Assembly: GCF_003049085.1 (NCBI RefSeq)
Contig: NZ_PIQX01000004.1
Span: forward strand, 186,001-250,000
DNA from: Campylobacter concisus
Lineage (GTDB): Bacteria > Campylobacterota > Campylobacteria > Campylobacterales > Campylobacteraceae
DNA length: 64,000 nucleotides
Reading direction: 5' to 3'
Below are positions 37,256-46,673 of this stretch, piece by piece. Each line of letters opens with the position of its first letter. Within the stretch, counting starts at the first letter, position 1. The notes under the pieces were generated by a model. The model searched no databases and was not told where the DNA came from. It was given only the letters and a program-made list of their open reading frames with translations. The position numbers and the translations under genes were made by a program.

Positions 37256-38938
37256 CTACATATCTATTTCATTCCTACTATACATCCTACTTTTTATCTC
37301 ATTTTTTATCTCTGGAGGCTCATTGTCTAGCATGCTACTAAAATTTGGTATTAAACGACTTATTTTGGACATGAAATTTATAGCCTTCGTTTTAAAGCTC
37401 TCTAGGATAGTCATCTTGTTTTCTAGGGCATCTATTTTGCTATCTTTTTGGGTAATTTTGTTTTCAAGCTCAGATATCTTTTGATCTTTGCCTTTTATAG
37501 AGACTTGTAGCTCATCAATCAAATTTTGTTTTGTATTATTGTCTTCTCTTAAGATCTCTTCATTGCTTAGCGACATTTCCAATTCACTTTTTCTTTGTAA
37601 TAAGAATCGATTTGTCATTTCTACACTCTCTATTTTTTTGTAAGTCTCATTAAGCCTATTTTGCAATATATCGCTTTGATCAGCTTTTTGCTTTAGAACA
37701 TCTATTTGGTCTTTATCGGCTTTGAGGCTTTTTAATTCATCCTGCAACATTTCGTTTTCATTTTCTTTTTGATTTAGCTTGGATGAAAGATCGATTATTT
37801 GCAAGGTTTGGTCTCTTATAGTTTCATCTTGATTATTTAGAGCAGTGTTAGTCTCTTTTAGTTTTTCATTTTCCTGCATCAGATTTCTATTCAACTGCTC
37901 TAACACTCTATTTCTTGCCAATACTTCACTTTTATCTAACAGTTGCTCTTTTAGCACTTCGATGTTTTGTTTTAACTCGGCATTAGTGACTATTTTTATC
38001 TTTTCTCTTGCTTGTTCTAGGACTAAATTTGTAAGAGCATCTAATAAAGCCTTTTTGCTGTCAACTTTTAACTTAAAATAATCAATTTTGTCACCAAAAA
38101 ATTTGTTTACTATTTCTGCATGATCTATTATTTCTTTATCTATAAGCTTTCTAATGCTATTTCTTAACTCTTTTTCACTCTTATACTCTCTTTCTGTTTG
38201 GTGCATTTGCTTTAAATTTTTATGTCTAAGTCTACTGCCTTTTAATCCACGATTTGCAATACCATCAAATGCTTCTGCGCCCATTTCTTGTAGCCCTCTA
38301 CCAAAGGCACTAGTCTTTCCTTTACCATCAAATCTAATATTTTTATGCTCCTCAAATAGGTAATTTGTAAAAATAAGCTGGTAATGCCTAGTCTTCTCGT
38401 CATTATGCTCAGCTATAAGCAGACACTTTACATTGTATTTCGCACAGTATAAATTTGCAAATCTTTGTACTCTATCTAGCGAAACTTTAGCGTTTATAAA
38501 ATTTACTTCAGTAGAATTTAGCCCCTCTTTTGGCTCTTTATCACGCTTAGTACCAAAGCTTATGACCACCTCGGAAAAGCCGACCATGTTATCTCGCCAA
38601 TGGTTTTTAACAACCTTGCCATTTTTATAAGTTTTTGTTTGGGACTCATAATCATCTTTCATCATCTTATGATATTGCATTATAAGTGACTTTATATACT
38701 TCTTGTTGTTAAAGTTTTTATCAGAGCTATTAATCTCCCGCATATTTCCATTGTTATTATATTCGCTTAGGACTATATACCTATTGTGTGTACTCTTGCC
38801 TCTAAGATATCCTATCTTGCTAGCATGTTTGGCCTCTCTTGTATTATGCTCATATCTTATAATAGCCTTTTTGGATGTTAAGAATTCACTTCTAACACAA
38901 AGGTTTAGACTAGGCTCATCAACTTTAGGAGTACTCAC
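37256..38938 (-). CDS. MOBV-like relaxase with altered third histidine
   Basis: 560 residues. The N-terminal domain is about 40% alike by eye to the element 1 relaxase, sharing LSEYNNNGNMREINS and SFGTKRDKEPKEGL. The metal motif reads H178-N-D180-E181-K-T-R-H185-Y-Q187, so the last His of HxDExxxHxH is Gln. Residues 280-530 are a long coiled coil. It starts at an ATG overlapping the integrase stop by 4 bp, so the two are co-translated. Intact frame, but the Gln raises doubt about nicking activity. Confidence 0.75.
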   Translation of the reverse strand: MSTPKVDEPSLNLCVRSEFLTSKKAIIRYEHNTREAKHASKIGYLRGKSTHNRYIVLSEYNNNGNMREINSSDKNFNNKKYIKSLIMQYHKMMKDDYESQTKTYKNGKVVKNHWRDNMVGFSEVVISFGTKRDKEPKEGLNSTEVNFINAKVSLDRVQRFANLYCAKYNVKCLLIAEHNDEKTRHYQLIFTNYLFEEHKNIRFDGKGKTSAFGRGLQEMGAEAFDGIANRGLKGSRLRHKNLKQMHQTEREYKSEKELRNSIRKLIDKEIIDHAEIVNKFFGDKIDYFKLKVDSKKALLDALTNLVLEQAREKIKIVTNAELKQNIEVLKEQLLDKSEVLARNRVLEQLNRNLMQENEKLKETNTALNNQDETIRDQTLQIIDLSSKLNQKENENEMLQDELKSLKADKDQIDVLKQKADQSDILQNRLNETYKKIESVEMTNRFLLQRKSELEMSLSNEEILREDNNTKQNLIDELQVSIKGKDQKISELENKITQKDSKIDALENKMTILESFKTKAINFMSKISRLIPNFSSMLDNEPPEIKNEIKSRMYSRNEIDM

Positions 38939-41076
38939 CCTTCCCCTCCTTGATAAAAATTTACCTCTTCAACTAGATCCTTTAGAATTTTAGGAGTTAC
39001 TGGTTCGCCATAAGTATTCATGGTAATCTTGTATTGTTGTTCATGTCCCACAAGAGCAGCAATATGTTCAACTCTTTGGCCACTTTGAATGAGCTTATTT
39101 ATGAAAGTATGTCTAAATGAGTGAAATGTCCTTGTCTTATCACCATCTTCTATAACTTTAGTATTTATCTTCTTTCTAAAATATTCAGAGAAGTCTTTAT
39201 TGTCACAGTTAAATAACCTAACTGCTTTGCCACATTTCCTAGCTAGCTTCTTTTTATTCTCTATAAATTCAAGCAGCCCAATGCTATTTAGCTTAGAGTG
39301 GATAGGAACAATCCTTACAGAGTTTCTAGTCTTTAAAGTCTTACTCTTACCTGTTTTTACATCTATTTTTGTATTTAAACTAAAGCATACTATGTTATAT
39401 TTTTCGACTATGTCATCTGTGTTTAGCTGAATTATCTCATTTAGTCTCATGCCAGAATAAGCTGCTATATGGGTAACAAAAAATAGCTCATCTTTGCTAA
39501 TTCTTTGACTTTTAGTATCACCGCTTAATCTTATCTTACTAACAATATCCAAAAGTGCATTTACGTCACTATCTTCATAAGGGTTTTTATTTGTAACATC
39601 ATCTTGGTTTATACTTATTTGCAGATCTATAGCTGGGTTCTTATCTATATAGTCGCTATCGTAGCAGTATTTAAAAAACTCACTAACTCTAACAATATAC
39701 TTCTTGATGGTTGATTTAGAAATTTTTGGTCTATCTTTTGCCAAAGCTATGATCTCATCTAAGCTTTTATCTTTATAGAGACTATTTTGAGAGAGTTTGG
39801 TTGGTAGTTGCAGTAAGACATTTCTAAAATTTAGCAAGTCATCTCTTTTTATCTTTTTGATGTCTAGTTCATCGCCAAATTTCATAGACATGAGCCGTCC
39901 TACATGTCTAACAAGGCCAAATGTGCTGTCACTCCAATTATTTGAAATACTCGTGTTTGATATATAGTTTTCAAAAGCACTCTTTAGCGTGAGCATGTCA
40001 GCTTTACTCTCATTTTTAGTAGAAGAGTCTAGTTTATATCTAAGACTTTTAGCTCTATTTGAGAAGAGCTTTTGAAAGAAATTTATAGCTTCATTAAAAG
40101 TCATGTTACTAGCATCACTTGTGTCATCTATCGCAAGGTCTTTAGCCTCAATGTCACTTAAAACTATACCCTTATCTTCATATTTATCTGCCTTATATAG
40201 CTTTACCTGACCACCAAAGCTAGGATCATTTAAATTTCCATACCCAAATTTTAGATCATCACTTAGCTCATTATCTCCATCTGGCGATAACTCACAACCA
40301 AATATTCTTAGAATATCGTTTTGCGTGAGCGCGCCTTTTTGCTTAGCTAGCTCATTTATAGCATCTCTTAGCTCACAAACAGAGTGTTTTAGAGATTTTT
40401 TAGTAAAAGGCAGCACCAAATTCTGCTTTTTTAAAGTCTCTATGTTGTCTTGATAGCTATGTAAGCTACTTTCTTTGATACTTTTTGCTATCTTGTCTTC
40501 AGTATTATCATCTAAATTTGCACTATTGTGCTTTTTACCAAGTGGTACAAATGCCTGTTGCTTATCATTTAATAACTTTTGGTTTTTGCACATCTTATAT
40601 GATATGTGATTTATGTTATCTATCGTTGCCTCAAGCACTCTTTTGCCAAGAAACTTTTTGGTTTGAGGATCGGCGCAAGATAGCTTTTTGCAGATCTCAT
40701 CGACCTCTTTTGATATGACACTGGGTAAGCTATCCTCTTTTAAACTCTGTTTTAAAAACAAATTTAGTGATAGTAGTCCATCTAAATTTATATATCTGCC
40801 AAGCATATCATGCTCTTTGATACTTTTGGCCTCCTTGGCTTTTAAAAGCATAAGCACCAAGTGCTCTATAAGTTCGCTGGTCAAATTCATCTTCCATGCC
40901 TTTTTAATCGCGTTAAAAATTATAGAGTAGATCTTAGCACGATTTTTTGCTGTATCAAAGCGTTTTGTGAGGAAGGAGGTTATGTATTCGGTTTTATTAC
41001 CAAAATAAGGTCTCAAATATAGTGGAATGGCTACTCTAAAGTAGTATATGCCGTTTCGTTTGACTAGATATTGCAT
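38935..41076 (-). CDS. Tyrosine integrase of element 2
   Basis: 713 residues, intact. DUF6538-like N-terminus (VKRNGIYYFRVAIPLYLRPYF), a long helical middle, core-binding domain near 380-490, then a catalytic domain with R in SGMRLNEIIQL, H-S-F-R-H in TFHSFRHTFI, GHEQQYK and the Tyr nucleophile in MNTYG. It catalyses integration at the tRNA-Met 3' end. It diverges clearly from the integrases of elements 1 and 3, yet uses the same 45-bp core. The att lies about 105 bp upstream of its start. Confidence 0.92.
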   Translation of the reverse strand: MQYLVKRNGIYYFRVAIPLYLRPYFGNKTEYITSFLTKRFDTAKNRAKIYSIIFNAIKKAWKMNLTSELIEHLVLMLLKAKEAKSIKEHDMLGRYINLDGLLSLNLFLKQSLKEDSLPSVISKEVDEICKKLSCADPQTKKFLGKRVLEATIDNINHISYKMCKNQKLLNDKQQAFVPLGKKHNSANLDDNTEDKIAKSIKESSLHSYQDNIETLKKQNLVLPFTKKSLKHSVCELRDAINELAKQKGALTQNDILRIFGCELSPDGDNELSDDLKFGYGNLNDPSFGGQVKLYKADKYEDKGIVLSDIEAKDLAIDDTSDASNMTFNEAINFFQKLFSNRAKSLRYKLDSSTKNESKADMLTLKSAFENYISNTSISNNWSDSTFGLVRHVGRLMSMKFGDELDIKKIKRDDLLNFRNVLLQLPTKLSQNSLYKDKSLDEIIALAKDRPKISKSTIKKYIVRVSEFFKYCYDSDYIDKNPAIDLQISINQDDVTNKNPYEDSDVNALLDIVSKIRLSGDTKSQRISKDELFFVTHIAAYSGMRLNEIIQLNTDDIVEKYNIVCFSLNTKIDVKTGKSKTLKTRNSVRIVPIHSKLNSIGLLEFIENKKKLARKCGKAVRLFNCDNKDFSEYFRKKINTKVIEDGDKTRTFHSFRHTFINKLIQSGQRVEHIAALVGHEQQYKITMNTYGEPVTPKILKDLVEEVNFYQGGEG

Positions 41077-41101
41077 CTTTGTTACCTATGCAATATAACT
41101 T

Positions 41102-41120
41102 TGTAGCAAAATGTAGCAGA
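41102..41120 (+). repeat. Putative integrase arm sites, right end of element 2
   Basis: TGTAGCAAA at 41102 and TGTAGCAGA at 41112, 10 bp apart, just upstream of the integrase start. They match the pair at the left end of this element (24747, 24767). Confidence 0.55.
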
Positions 41121-41183
41121 TACCTAGTGTGAAACTGGCTGTGTGCCGTCTTTTTGGTGCTTACACAAGGTTTATTTTAAACC

Positions 41184-41228
41184 CTCATAAGCCGGAGGTC
41201 GGGAGTTCAAGTCTCCCCCGTGACACCA
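41184..41228 (+). repeat. att copy 3 (between elements 2 and 3)
   Basis: 45 bp identical to the tRNA-Met 3' end, without the tRNA 5' half. Confidence 0.95.
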
Positions 41229-41300
41229 TAGATGCCCTACTTATTGATACTCTAACTGCCCTTTTTGTAGTCTTTCCTTTCTTTAAATTTTCTAAAAGTA

Positions 41301-41328
41301 TGGTACACTTTTTTAAAAAAGTGGTACA
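41301..41328 (+). repeat. Putative integrase arm sites, left end of element 3
   Basis: TGGTACA at 41301 and 41322 (21 bp apart), starting 72-73 bp inside the att. A related TGGAACA lies at the right end at 61719. Confidence 0.5.
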
Positions 41329-41487
41329 GTTTTTAAGAATTGCTTTATTTTACACAATGCTTTCTATAATTTTTCTTTTATTTTTTACTAATTGGTAAAA
41401 TTTAGATCCAAAAACAAACTCACAAGACTTTACGCATGACTTTTCACTCTGCTGACAAAAGCGGGTTAGTCCTACGGCACAACTTTT

Positions 41488-41522
41488 GCTTACTCTTTGA
41501 AGCTAAATTTCAAGGAGTAAGC
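41488..41522 (+). promoter_or_regulatory. RNA hairpin enclosing the ribosome binding site of 41524-42675
   Basis: GCTTACTCTTTGAA (41488-41501) pairs with TTCAAGGAGTAAGC (41509-41522) over 14 bp with one G-U wobble and a 7-base loop. The AAGGAG of the 3' arm is the only SD for the ATG at 41524. In RNA the SD would be fully paired, so translation should need melting or refolding, as in a thermometer or trans-acting RNA control. Confidence 0.6.
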
Positions 41523-41523
41523 T

Positions 41524-42675
41524 ATGAAAGTCTCTTATAACTCCATCTTAACAAAACAGCACTACCAAAAACAGACAAAAAACGAAGGCTTTGCAAATTT
41601 TCTACCCAACACTCTAAATATAAATTTGATAGACCAAGCCACTATTCCTAAAAATGACTTTGCTTCATCTAGTAGTATCGACTCTCTTTATCAGGCTAAA
41701 TTTACTTCACAAGAGGGCTATGGATATAGTGTAGATGCTAAAGGATTTATGGGAGCTGACTTTAACAAAGCAGCAGGTCTGCCACAGGACTTTAAAATCC
41801 ACAAAAGCACGCTTGATGCGATAGTGTTACACAATCAAAAGCACCCAAATAGTATAAATTTTTCAATGGAAACAAAGAAAGATAACCAACTCTTTGGAGA
41901 AGATAGCTTTGCAAATATCGATCTAGCAAATACCATAAAGCAATACTATAAAATTTTTGATCAAATTTCAGCTGGAGTTATTAGCAAGGGTAAAGAATTT
42001 TACTCAAATGAAGATCTAGTAAAGATGCCAAAGGGCTACTTTTCAAAAGATAAAAAAATGGATCATTTCGAATATCTAATGGGTAGGATGACCAGCGATG
42101 AGATAGATGGGCTAACTGATAGGAGTAATGAGAAGATAACTCATGTATTTAGAACAGCTCAAGATGCAGACGATGCACATAGACTGTGGGATGATCTAAG
42201 CGATATAAATGTAGAAGTCAATGGAAATTTCCTTGACTTCTCTCCAGAAGTGATGACAACTGAGCATACTATCCCTTATATGTGGGTTAGTAGTGCTGGA
42301 TATGACTTCAAGCCTGATATGTCTGTATATGACAATGAACAAGGCTATACTAAGGAGCAAATTTTTGTAGCATTTTTAAAAAACGAGCAAGGTCTTGTGC
42401 TACAAGGTGGCACAACAAGGATAACCGATGAGGCTCGCAATGTATATAGAGACACACTCATACTTACAAAGCAAGATAGAAGCGAGATAGGCATACCAAA
42501 GGCTTATTATGATGAGATACTATCTGGTAAGAAAGATCTAAAAGATATACTAGCTAGGATTTTAAAGCTTAGAAATTTAGAGCTTAAAAAAGATCAAACG
42601 CTTGAGGGGCTAGCAAGTAAGATAATGGATGTTTTAAAAGAATTTGATGAGAGGATGAAGACAAGAGAGCTTTAA
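41524..42675 (+). CDS. Campylobacter-type protein of unknown function, paralogue family member 1
   Basis: 383 residues, no signal peptide or membrane segment, hydrophilic. It carries the family block GYSVDAKGFMGADFNKAAG followed by LPQDFKIHKSTLD near residues 67-95, then NTIKQYYKIFDQIS. The same block occurs in 44625-45806 and in the interrupted gene 47495-48463. I think it corresponds to proteins annotated in C. jejuni relatives as Cj0814 family, with unknown function. Its ribosome binding site is inside a strong hairpin. The four-gene cluster suggests products that act together, perhaps secreted through the flagellar system, but nothing in the sequence proves that. Confidence 0.65.
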   Translation: MKVSYNSILTKQHYQKQTKNEGFANFLPNTLNINLIDQATIPKNDFASSSSIDSLYQAKFTSQEGYGYSVDAKGFMGADFNKAAGLPQDFKIHKSTLDAIVLHNQKHPNSINFSMETKKDNQLFGEDSFANIDLANTIKQYYKIFDQISAGVISKGKEFYSNEDLVKMPKGYFSKDKKMDHFEYLMGRMTSDEIDGLTDRSNEKITHVFRTAQDADDAHRLWDDLSDINVEVNGNFLDFSPEVMTTEHTIPYMWVSSAGYDFKPDMSVYDNEQGYTKEQIFVAFLKNEQGLVLQGGTTRITDEARNVYRDTLILTKQDRSEIGIPKAYYDEILSGKKDLKDILARILKLRNLELKKDQTLEGLASKIMDVLKEFDERMKTREL

Positions 42676-42779
42676 AAATATAACATAGTAGGCATTCGCT
42701 CTAAGCCCTTTTAGCTCCCATACTACTAAACATTTTTTATATTTGCCGATATAAGATATATATTTTAAAAGGATTTAAA

Positions 42780-44533
42780 ATGAATGTATCACCAAATTTA
42801 GAGCCCATAAATATAAATTTACCCAAAGATATGATCTATTCAAGAGTCCTTCTTGGTGTAGATAGAGTGCAAACTTTAGACAATACAAATTTAAAATCTG
42901 AGCTTAAAGACATAGCTACTAAGCTTATCTCAAATAGCACCTACTCTATCATTCAAAATGCCAGCACCAGTGGCGTAAAGTCAGAGTATGCTAAAGCAGA
43001 TAGCGGGACAAACGATGCTTTTTCTTACGTGGATATCCAGCGGAGAAACTGGGACAAAAAGGACTTTGAAAACAAATATCTCTTTGGCGAAGATGCCTCA
43101 GCACTAAGGAAAGTGGATCAAACTAGAACCTATTTCTCATCTATAAATTCAAAAACTCCCATTAAGCCCATTGCGGCAGCAGATACTAAATTTACAAATT
43201 TAAATGACTATGCCTATGAAAAAACGATAAAAACCTCACTGGGTGATGTGGAGGTCTTTTTGGATCTTTATGACGATAACGACAAACTAGGCATAGGCAA
43301 GCTAGATGCAAATGGATTTTTATTTAACTTTGATAGCAACAAGGACGGAGTGATAAATTCTGGTGATAAATACTTTGATAAGCTAAAGGTTAGAGGCTAC
43401 GACAAAGACGGAAATGAGAAAATTTTCAAACTAAGCGAAGTCGTAAGCGAGATAAACCTTAACGACTTTATTAAAAAAGATATTAGAAATTTAAGCCATG
43501 AGGCTATGGACTTTGCTAGCAAAAACACAGTTGATTACAGAGTTAGTTTAAACAACTCAAACCCTTATACTCTATTTTCGGCCGAGTATCGCTACCAAAA
43601 GATAGGCAAAGAAGAGACTAATAAATTTTTCAAAGACCATGCAGACCAAGACGGCTGGGTAGATCTTAGGGATAATAAGATATTTAACGACAAGAGTGGC
43701 TTAAACAACTTTGCCTATGAGAAAGTTGGCTTTGACGGCAAAAAAAGCTTAGTGAGTTTAACCCTATCATAAAACCTGCTGGATATAAACAAGATGAGAG
43801 TTTTTCATACGCAGGCTATCAAAAAGATAGTTTTATGAAATTTTATAATGACTACCAAAAAGAGTCTAGTGCTCACAGCAAAGATGTAGAGTGGATAAGC
43901 AAAAATTTAAAAGAAAATGATGTAGAAGATGCAGATGATCTCATCTCAAAGCTAAAAGCCACAAAGTCATCTTATATGATCGCTATGGAGAGCGAGTTTG
44001 AAAAGGCAACTGGGCTCGAATTTAGCCTAGAAAATTTAGAAAGAGTAAAGCATGCTTTTGAGAGTGATACGAGCAAGGCTGCAGCTGCTCTAAAGGACAC
44101 AGACAGCGTAATAGCTATGAAGCTAAACAAAAATGGCACTATCACGCTTAAATTTGATAGCGGAAGAGAGCTAGAGGTAAAAGAAATTTATAACGACACG
44201 GGCAAGCTAATAAGCAAAGATGACAAAGATAGTAAAAGAGCAAGTATAAATTTAGATGCTAAGAGCATGAATGATGTAGAGCTAAATAGACTTGACTTTA
44301 AAGATATAGGCATAAAGCAAGATGAGAAGATATCTAGCCTAAAAGAGCTTGGAGCAAAGCTAGTTAAAAACCTCTCTGATAAATTTACAAGTAAATTTCT
44401 GATCGGACTTGAAAACGGCAAAAGCATCACCACCAAAGAAATTTACAACATCACCTACCTTGAAAACGACCTCAAATTTAAAGAACTATCTAGCAAAGAT
44501 AGGCTTTATAAAAAGGTAGATACGAGAGTTTAG
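42780..44533 (+). pseudogene. EF-hand-containing paralogue cluster protein, frameshifted at an A7 run
   Basis: The first frame (42780-43772) gives 330 residues with an EF-hand-like loop D-S-N-K-D-G-V-I-N-S-G-D and a preceding FLDLYDDND. It ends soon after GKKSLVSL. The second frame (open from 43739, ORF to 44533) continues naturally as KLSEFNPIIKPAGYKQDES. The switch point is the A7 run in GGCAAAAAAAGC (43739-43745). One more A, or a -1 slip there, fuses both into a protein of about 583 residues. AAAAGGA precedes the ATG. This may be a mutation, transcriptional slippage or phase variation. Confidence 0.65.
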
Positions 44534-44543
44534 GAGTAAATTT

Positions 44544-44624
44544 ATGCATACTAAAAACCCTTGGCAAAATAAAACTTTTCACAAAAAAGACGATATCTTT
44601 AGCATGAAGCCAAAAGGATATTAG
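44544..44624 (+). CDS. Putative 26-residue peptide coupled to the next gene
   Basis: ATG with TAGGAG upstream, encoding MHTKNPWQNKTFHKKDD and nine more residues, ending with TAG immediately before the ATG at 44625. The next gene's AAAGGA lies inside it. It is either a small protein or a leader that sets translation of 44625-45806. Confidence 0.4.
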   Translation: MHTKNPWQNKTFHKKDDIFSMKPKGY

Positions 44625-45806
44625 ATGATAAACGCACTTAGTAGTTACGCCTTAAATTTAGAGCAGAACATAAAGGTATCAACCAAAGTTTCTACCAACC
44701 AAACAAGCTCAGAGGTTTTAGGCTACAAGGTAGATAAAGATGGCTACTTTACAGATGAGTTTAATAAACAAGCTGGCATCCCAAGTGATTATAAAATTCA
44801 CTCAAGCACACTGGAGTCTTTAGTCAGGATAGCGACGCAGCCTGACTATATGCAAAGGGTTTTTGACAGCATCGATATACTAAAAACTGTAAATAATGCC
44901 TACAAAGTTCTCTCCCAAGTAGTTGGCGAAGACACGCTAAATTCAAAAGATAGCTTTAGCTTAGATGAGATAAGAAATTTCCCTCAAGGCTTTGAGTATA
45001 ACCGCCAAAGTATGCAAGTAACCAAGATCAATAACTCCATTCATGAATTTGGCTCGGCTGCGGCTGATTTTAACGGCAAAGAGTCAAATAAGCAGATGAT
45101 AAGCACGCTTTTTTTCAACCCAAGCTTTAAAGGAGGAGACGGCAGGCAGCCATTAAAGCCAACAACAGATATCTTTAACAACAACAATGGCGGCAAAGAA
45201 AACACGGTCATTGGTGTATTTATGGATCCGCATGGAGAGAAATACACCAATAAAGATGGCTCTATAACAAAAGGCGGTCTCATAGCAGCCGTTATAAACA
45301 ACAACCTTGATGTAAGAGAGGGCGAGACAACAGCACAAGGCAAAAGAGAAGGCTATGATAAGAGCATAGATAGTAAAGAATTTAATAGAGCATTTGAGCT
45401 GTTTGATCTAATGGGTGAGATGAAATTTGGACCTGGCTTTATAAATGCTACTGATAATGACATAGCAGGTATGCCTAAATATATGCAAGACTACATCAGA
45501 TCTAAAAGAGACTTTGTCTATATCGACTTAGAAAGTGGCTTTGTCAGCACTCCTGAAGATAGGCGTAGGGGATATGAAGAAGACGAACTCTCATTTAAAA
45601 AGATGATGGAGCATAATCTAAAAATGCTAAAGCTACTCTTTGGTGAGATAGACAAAGACGGAAAAAAGAGCAAAGATTTTATGGATAGCTTTTTAAAATT
45701 TAGCATGCCACCTTTAAATTTAGTAAAAGAGCTAAACGAAAACCCAGCTGGAAAATATCTAGTAGATATGCTTGGCATAAAAAAAGATGTTGATATAAAG
45801 GCGTAA
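44625..45806 (+). CDS. Campylobacter-type protein of unknown function, paralogue family member 2
   Basis: 393 residues with the family block GYKVDKDGYFTDEFNKQAG, IPSDYKIHSSTLESL (residues 30-65) and a helical C-terminal third. It lacks a signal peptide. It resembles Cj0814-type proteins, function unknown. It follows the small ORF without a gap and precedes the next gene by 12 bp, so 42780-46610 reads as one transcription unit. Confidence 0.65.
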   Translation: MINALSSYALNLEQNIKVSTKVSTNQTSSEVLGYKVDKDGYFTDEFNKQAGIPSDYKIHSSTLESLVRIATQPDYMQRVFDSIDILKTVNNAYKVLSQVVGEDTLNSKDSFSLDEIRNFPQGFEYNRQSMQVTKINNSIHEFGSAAADFNGKESNKQMISTLFFNPSFKGGDGRQPLKPTTDIFNNNNGGKENTVIGVFMDPHGEKYTNKDGSITKGGLIAAVINNNLDVREGETTAQGKREGYDKSIDSKEFNRAFELFDLMGEMKFGPGFINATDNDIAGMPKYMQDYIRSKRDFVYIDLESGFVSTPEDRRRGYEEDELSFKKMMEHNLKMLKLLFGEIDKDGKKSKDFMDSFLKFSMPPLNLVKELNENPAGKYLVDMLGIKKDVDIKA

Positions 45807-45818
45807 GGGGAACTTGAA

Positions 45819-46610
45819 GTGATAACTAGCATAAACGGACTTAGCAATACACCAATACAAGATAACACTATCCAAAAAGAAAATATCCCTAAAGATACCA
45901 AAGATGATGAAAAGGCCAAAATAGAAGCTTTATGGTATGGTCCAGTTGGAAAGAGCATAAAAGAGATTATTGACATAGACGAAAATGAAGATAATTGGGT
46001 TGCAAAAACGATAAGCAAAATAGATAATATGCTTTCTAAGCGTTACAATACCGAACAAGATCGCAACGCCATGTCGATGAAACAGCCAAAAACTTTAGAA
46101 GAAGCAAAAGATCAAGTCCTTATAATGTATTCTGATATATTAAAGGAAAACTCTGTTGATGGCAAGCCAACCATGATGGGCAAACTAATAGGTCTTGGCA
46201 CAAAAGAAGAGGAGGCTGACCTAAGAGCTTTTATGGATAGCATGTCTTCTCTTTATCCAAATAATAACAAGGAGTCGCTTAGTCTTTTAGATAGAACCGA
46301 CCTAAGCATAGATGAATTTAAAACATTATTTGCCAAAGCAAGAGAAAAAGCAACAAAGGATGTTGCAGAACAAAGAAAGCAGATAATTAAAGAAGAACAA
46401 GAATACAATGCAAATTTTGCTAAAGAGCAGGCTGAGAAGAAATTTAAACCTATGCAGGTTAAGAAGAAGTATGAGACATATGATATAAATAAGGATCAAA
46501 AATTTCTCTATGCAAGAGAGCTTTTAAATTTCAAAGAAAAAAGAGGCATAGACGTCTTAGAGCTTATGCAAAAGATAGATAAGAAGCAAATTTTAAATAA
46601 GATGGCTTGA
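45819..46610 (+). CDS. Unrecognised protein with the FKPMQV-KK motif (cluster member 3)
   Basis: 263 residues from a GTG with AAGGGG 10 bases upstream. Charged and mostly helical. The C-terminal segment KKFKPMQVKKKYETYDINKDQKF recurs, with changes, in the convergent gene 46674-47249, so those two are related in their last 50 residues. No known domain. A functional tie to the paralogues around it is inferred only from the operon. Confidence 0.55.
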   Translation: MITSINGLSNTPIQDNTIQKENIPKDTKDDEKAKIEALWYGPVGKSIKEIIDIDENEDNWVAKTISKIDNMLSKRYNTEQDRNAMSMKQPKTLEEAKDQVLIMYSDILKENSVDGKPTMMGKLIGLGTKEEEADLRAFMDSMSSLYPNNNKESLSLLDRTDLSIDEFKTLFAKAREKATKDVAEQRKQIIKEEQEYNANFAKEQAEKKFKPMQVKKKYETYDINKDQKFLYARELLNFKEKRGIDVLELMQKIDKKQILNKMA

Positions 46611-46673
46611 TGAATAAAAAATAGCTACTTTGTTTTATTGTAGAAAGCAATGATTGCTCTAAATTTAGTCCTT

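Larger units (their letters stand above)
24676..41228. mobile_element. Element 2: integrated mobilisable island with effector cassette and phase-variable type I RM (16.6 kb)
   Basis: Bounded by att copies 2 and 3. Order: arm-like sites, noncoding block, PAAR-like/lipase/lipoprotein genes, silent hsdS, recombinase, hsdS, hsdM, hsdR, relaxase, integrase, att. The integrase and relaxase are intact and overlap by 4 bp. Its arm-like words (TGTAGCAAA) differ from those of the other elements. Confidence 0.87.
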
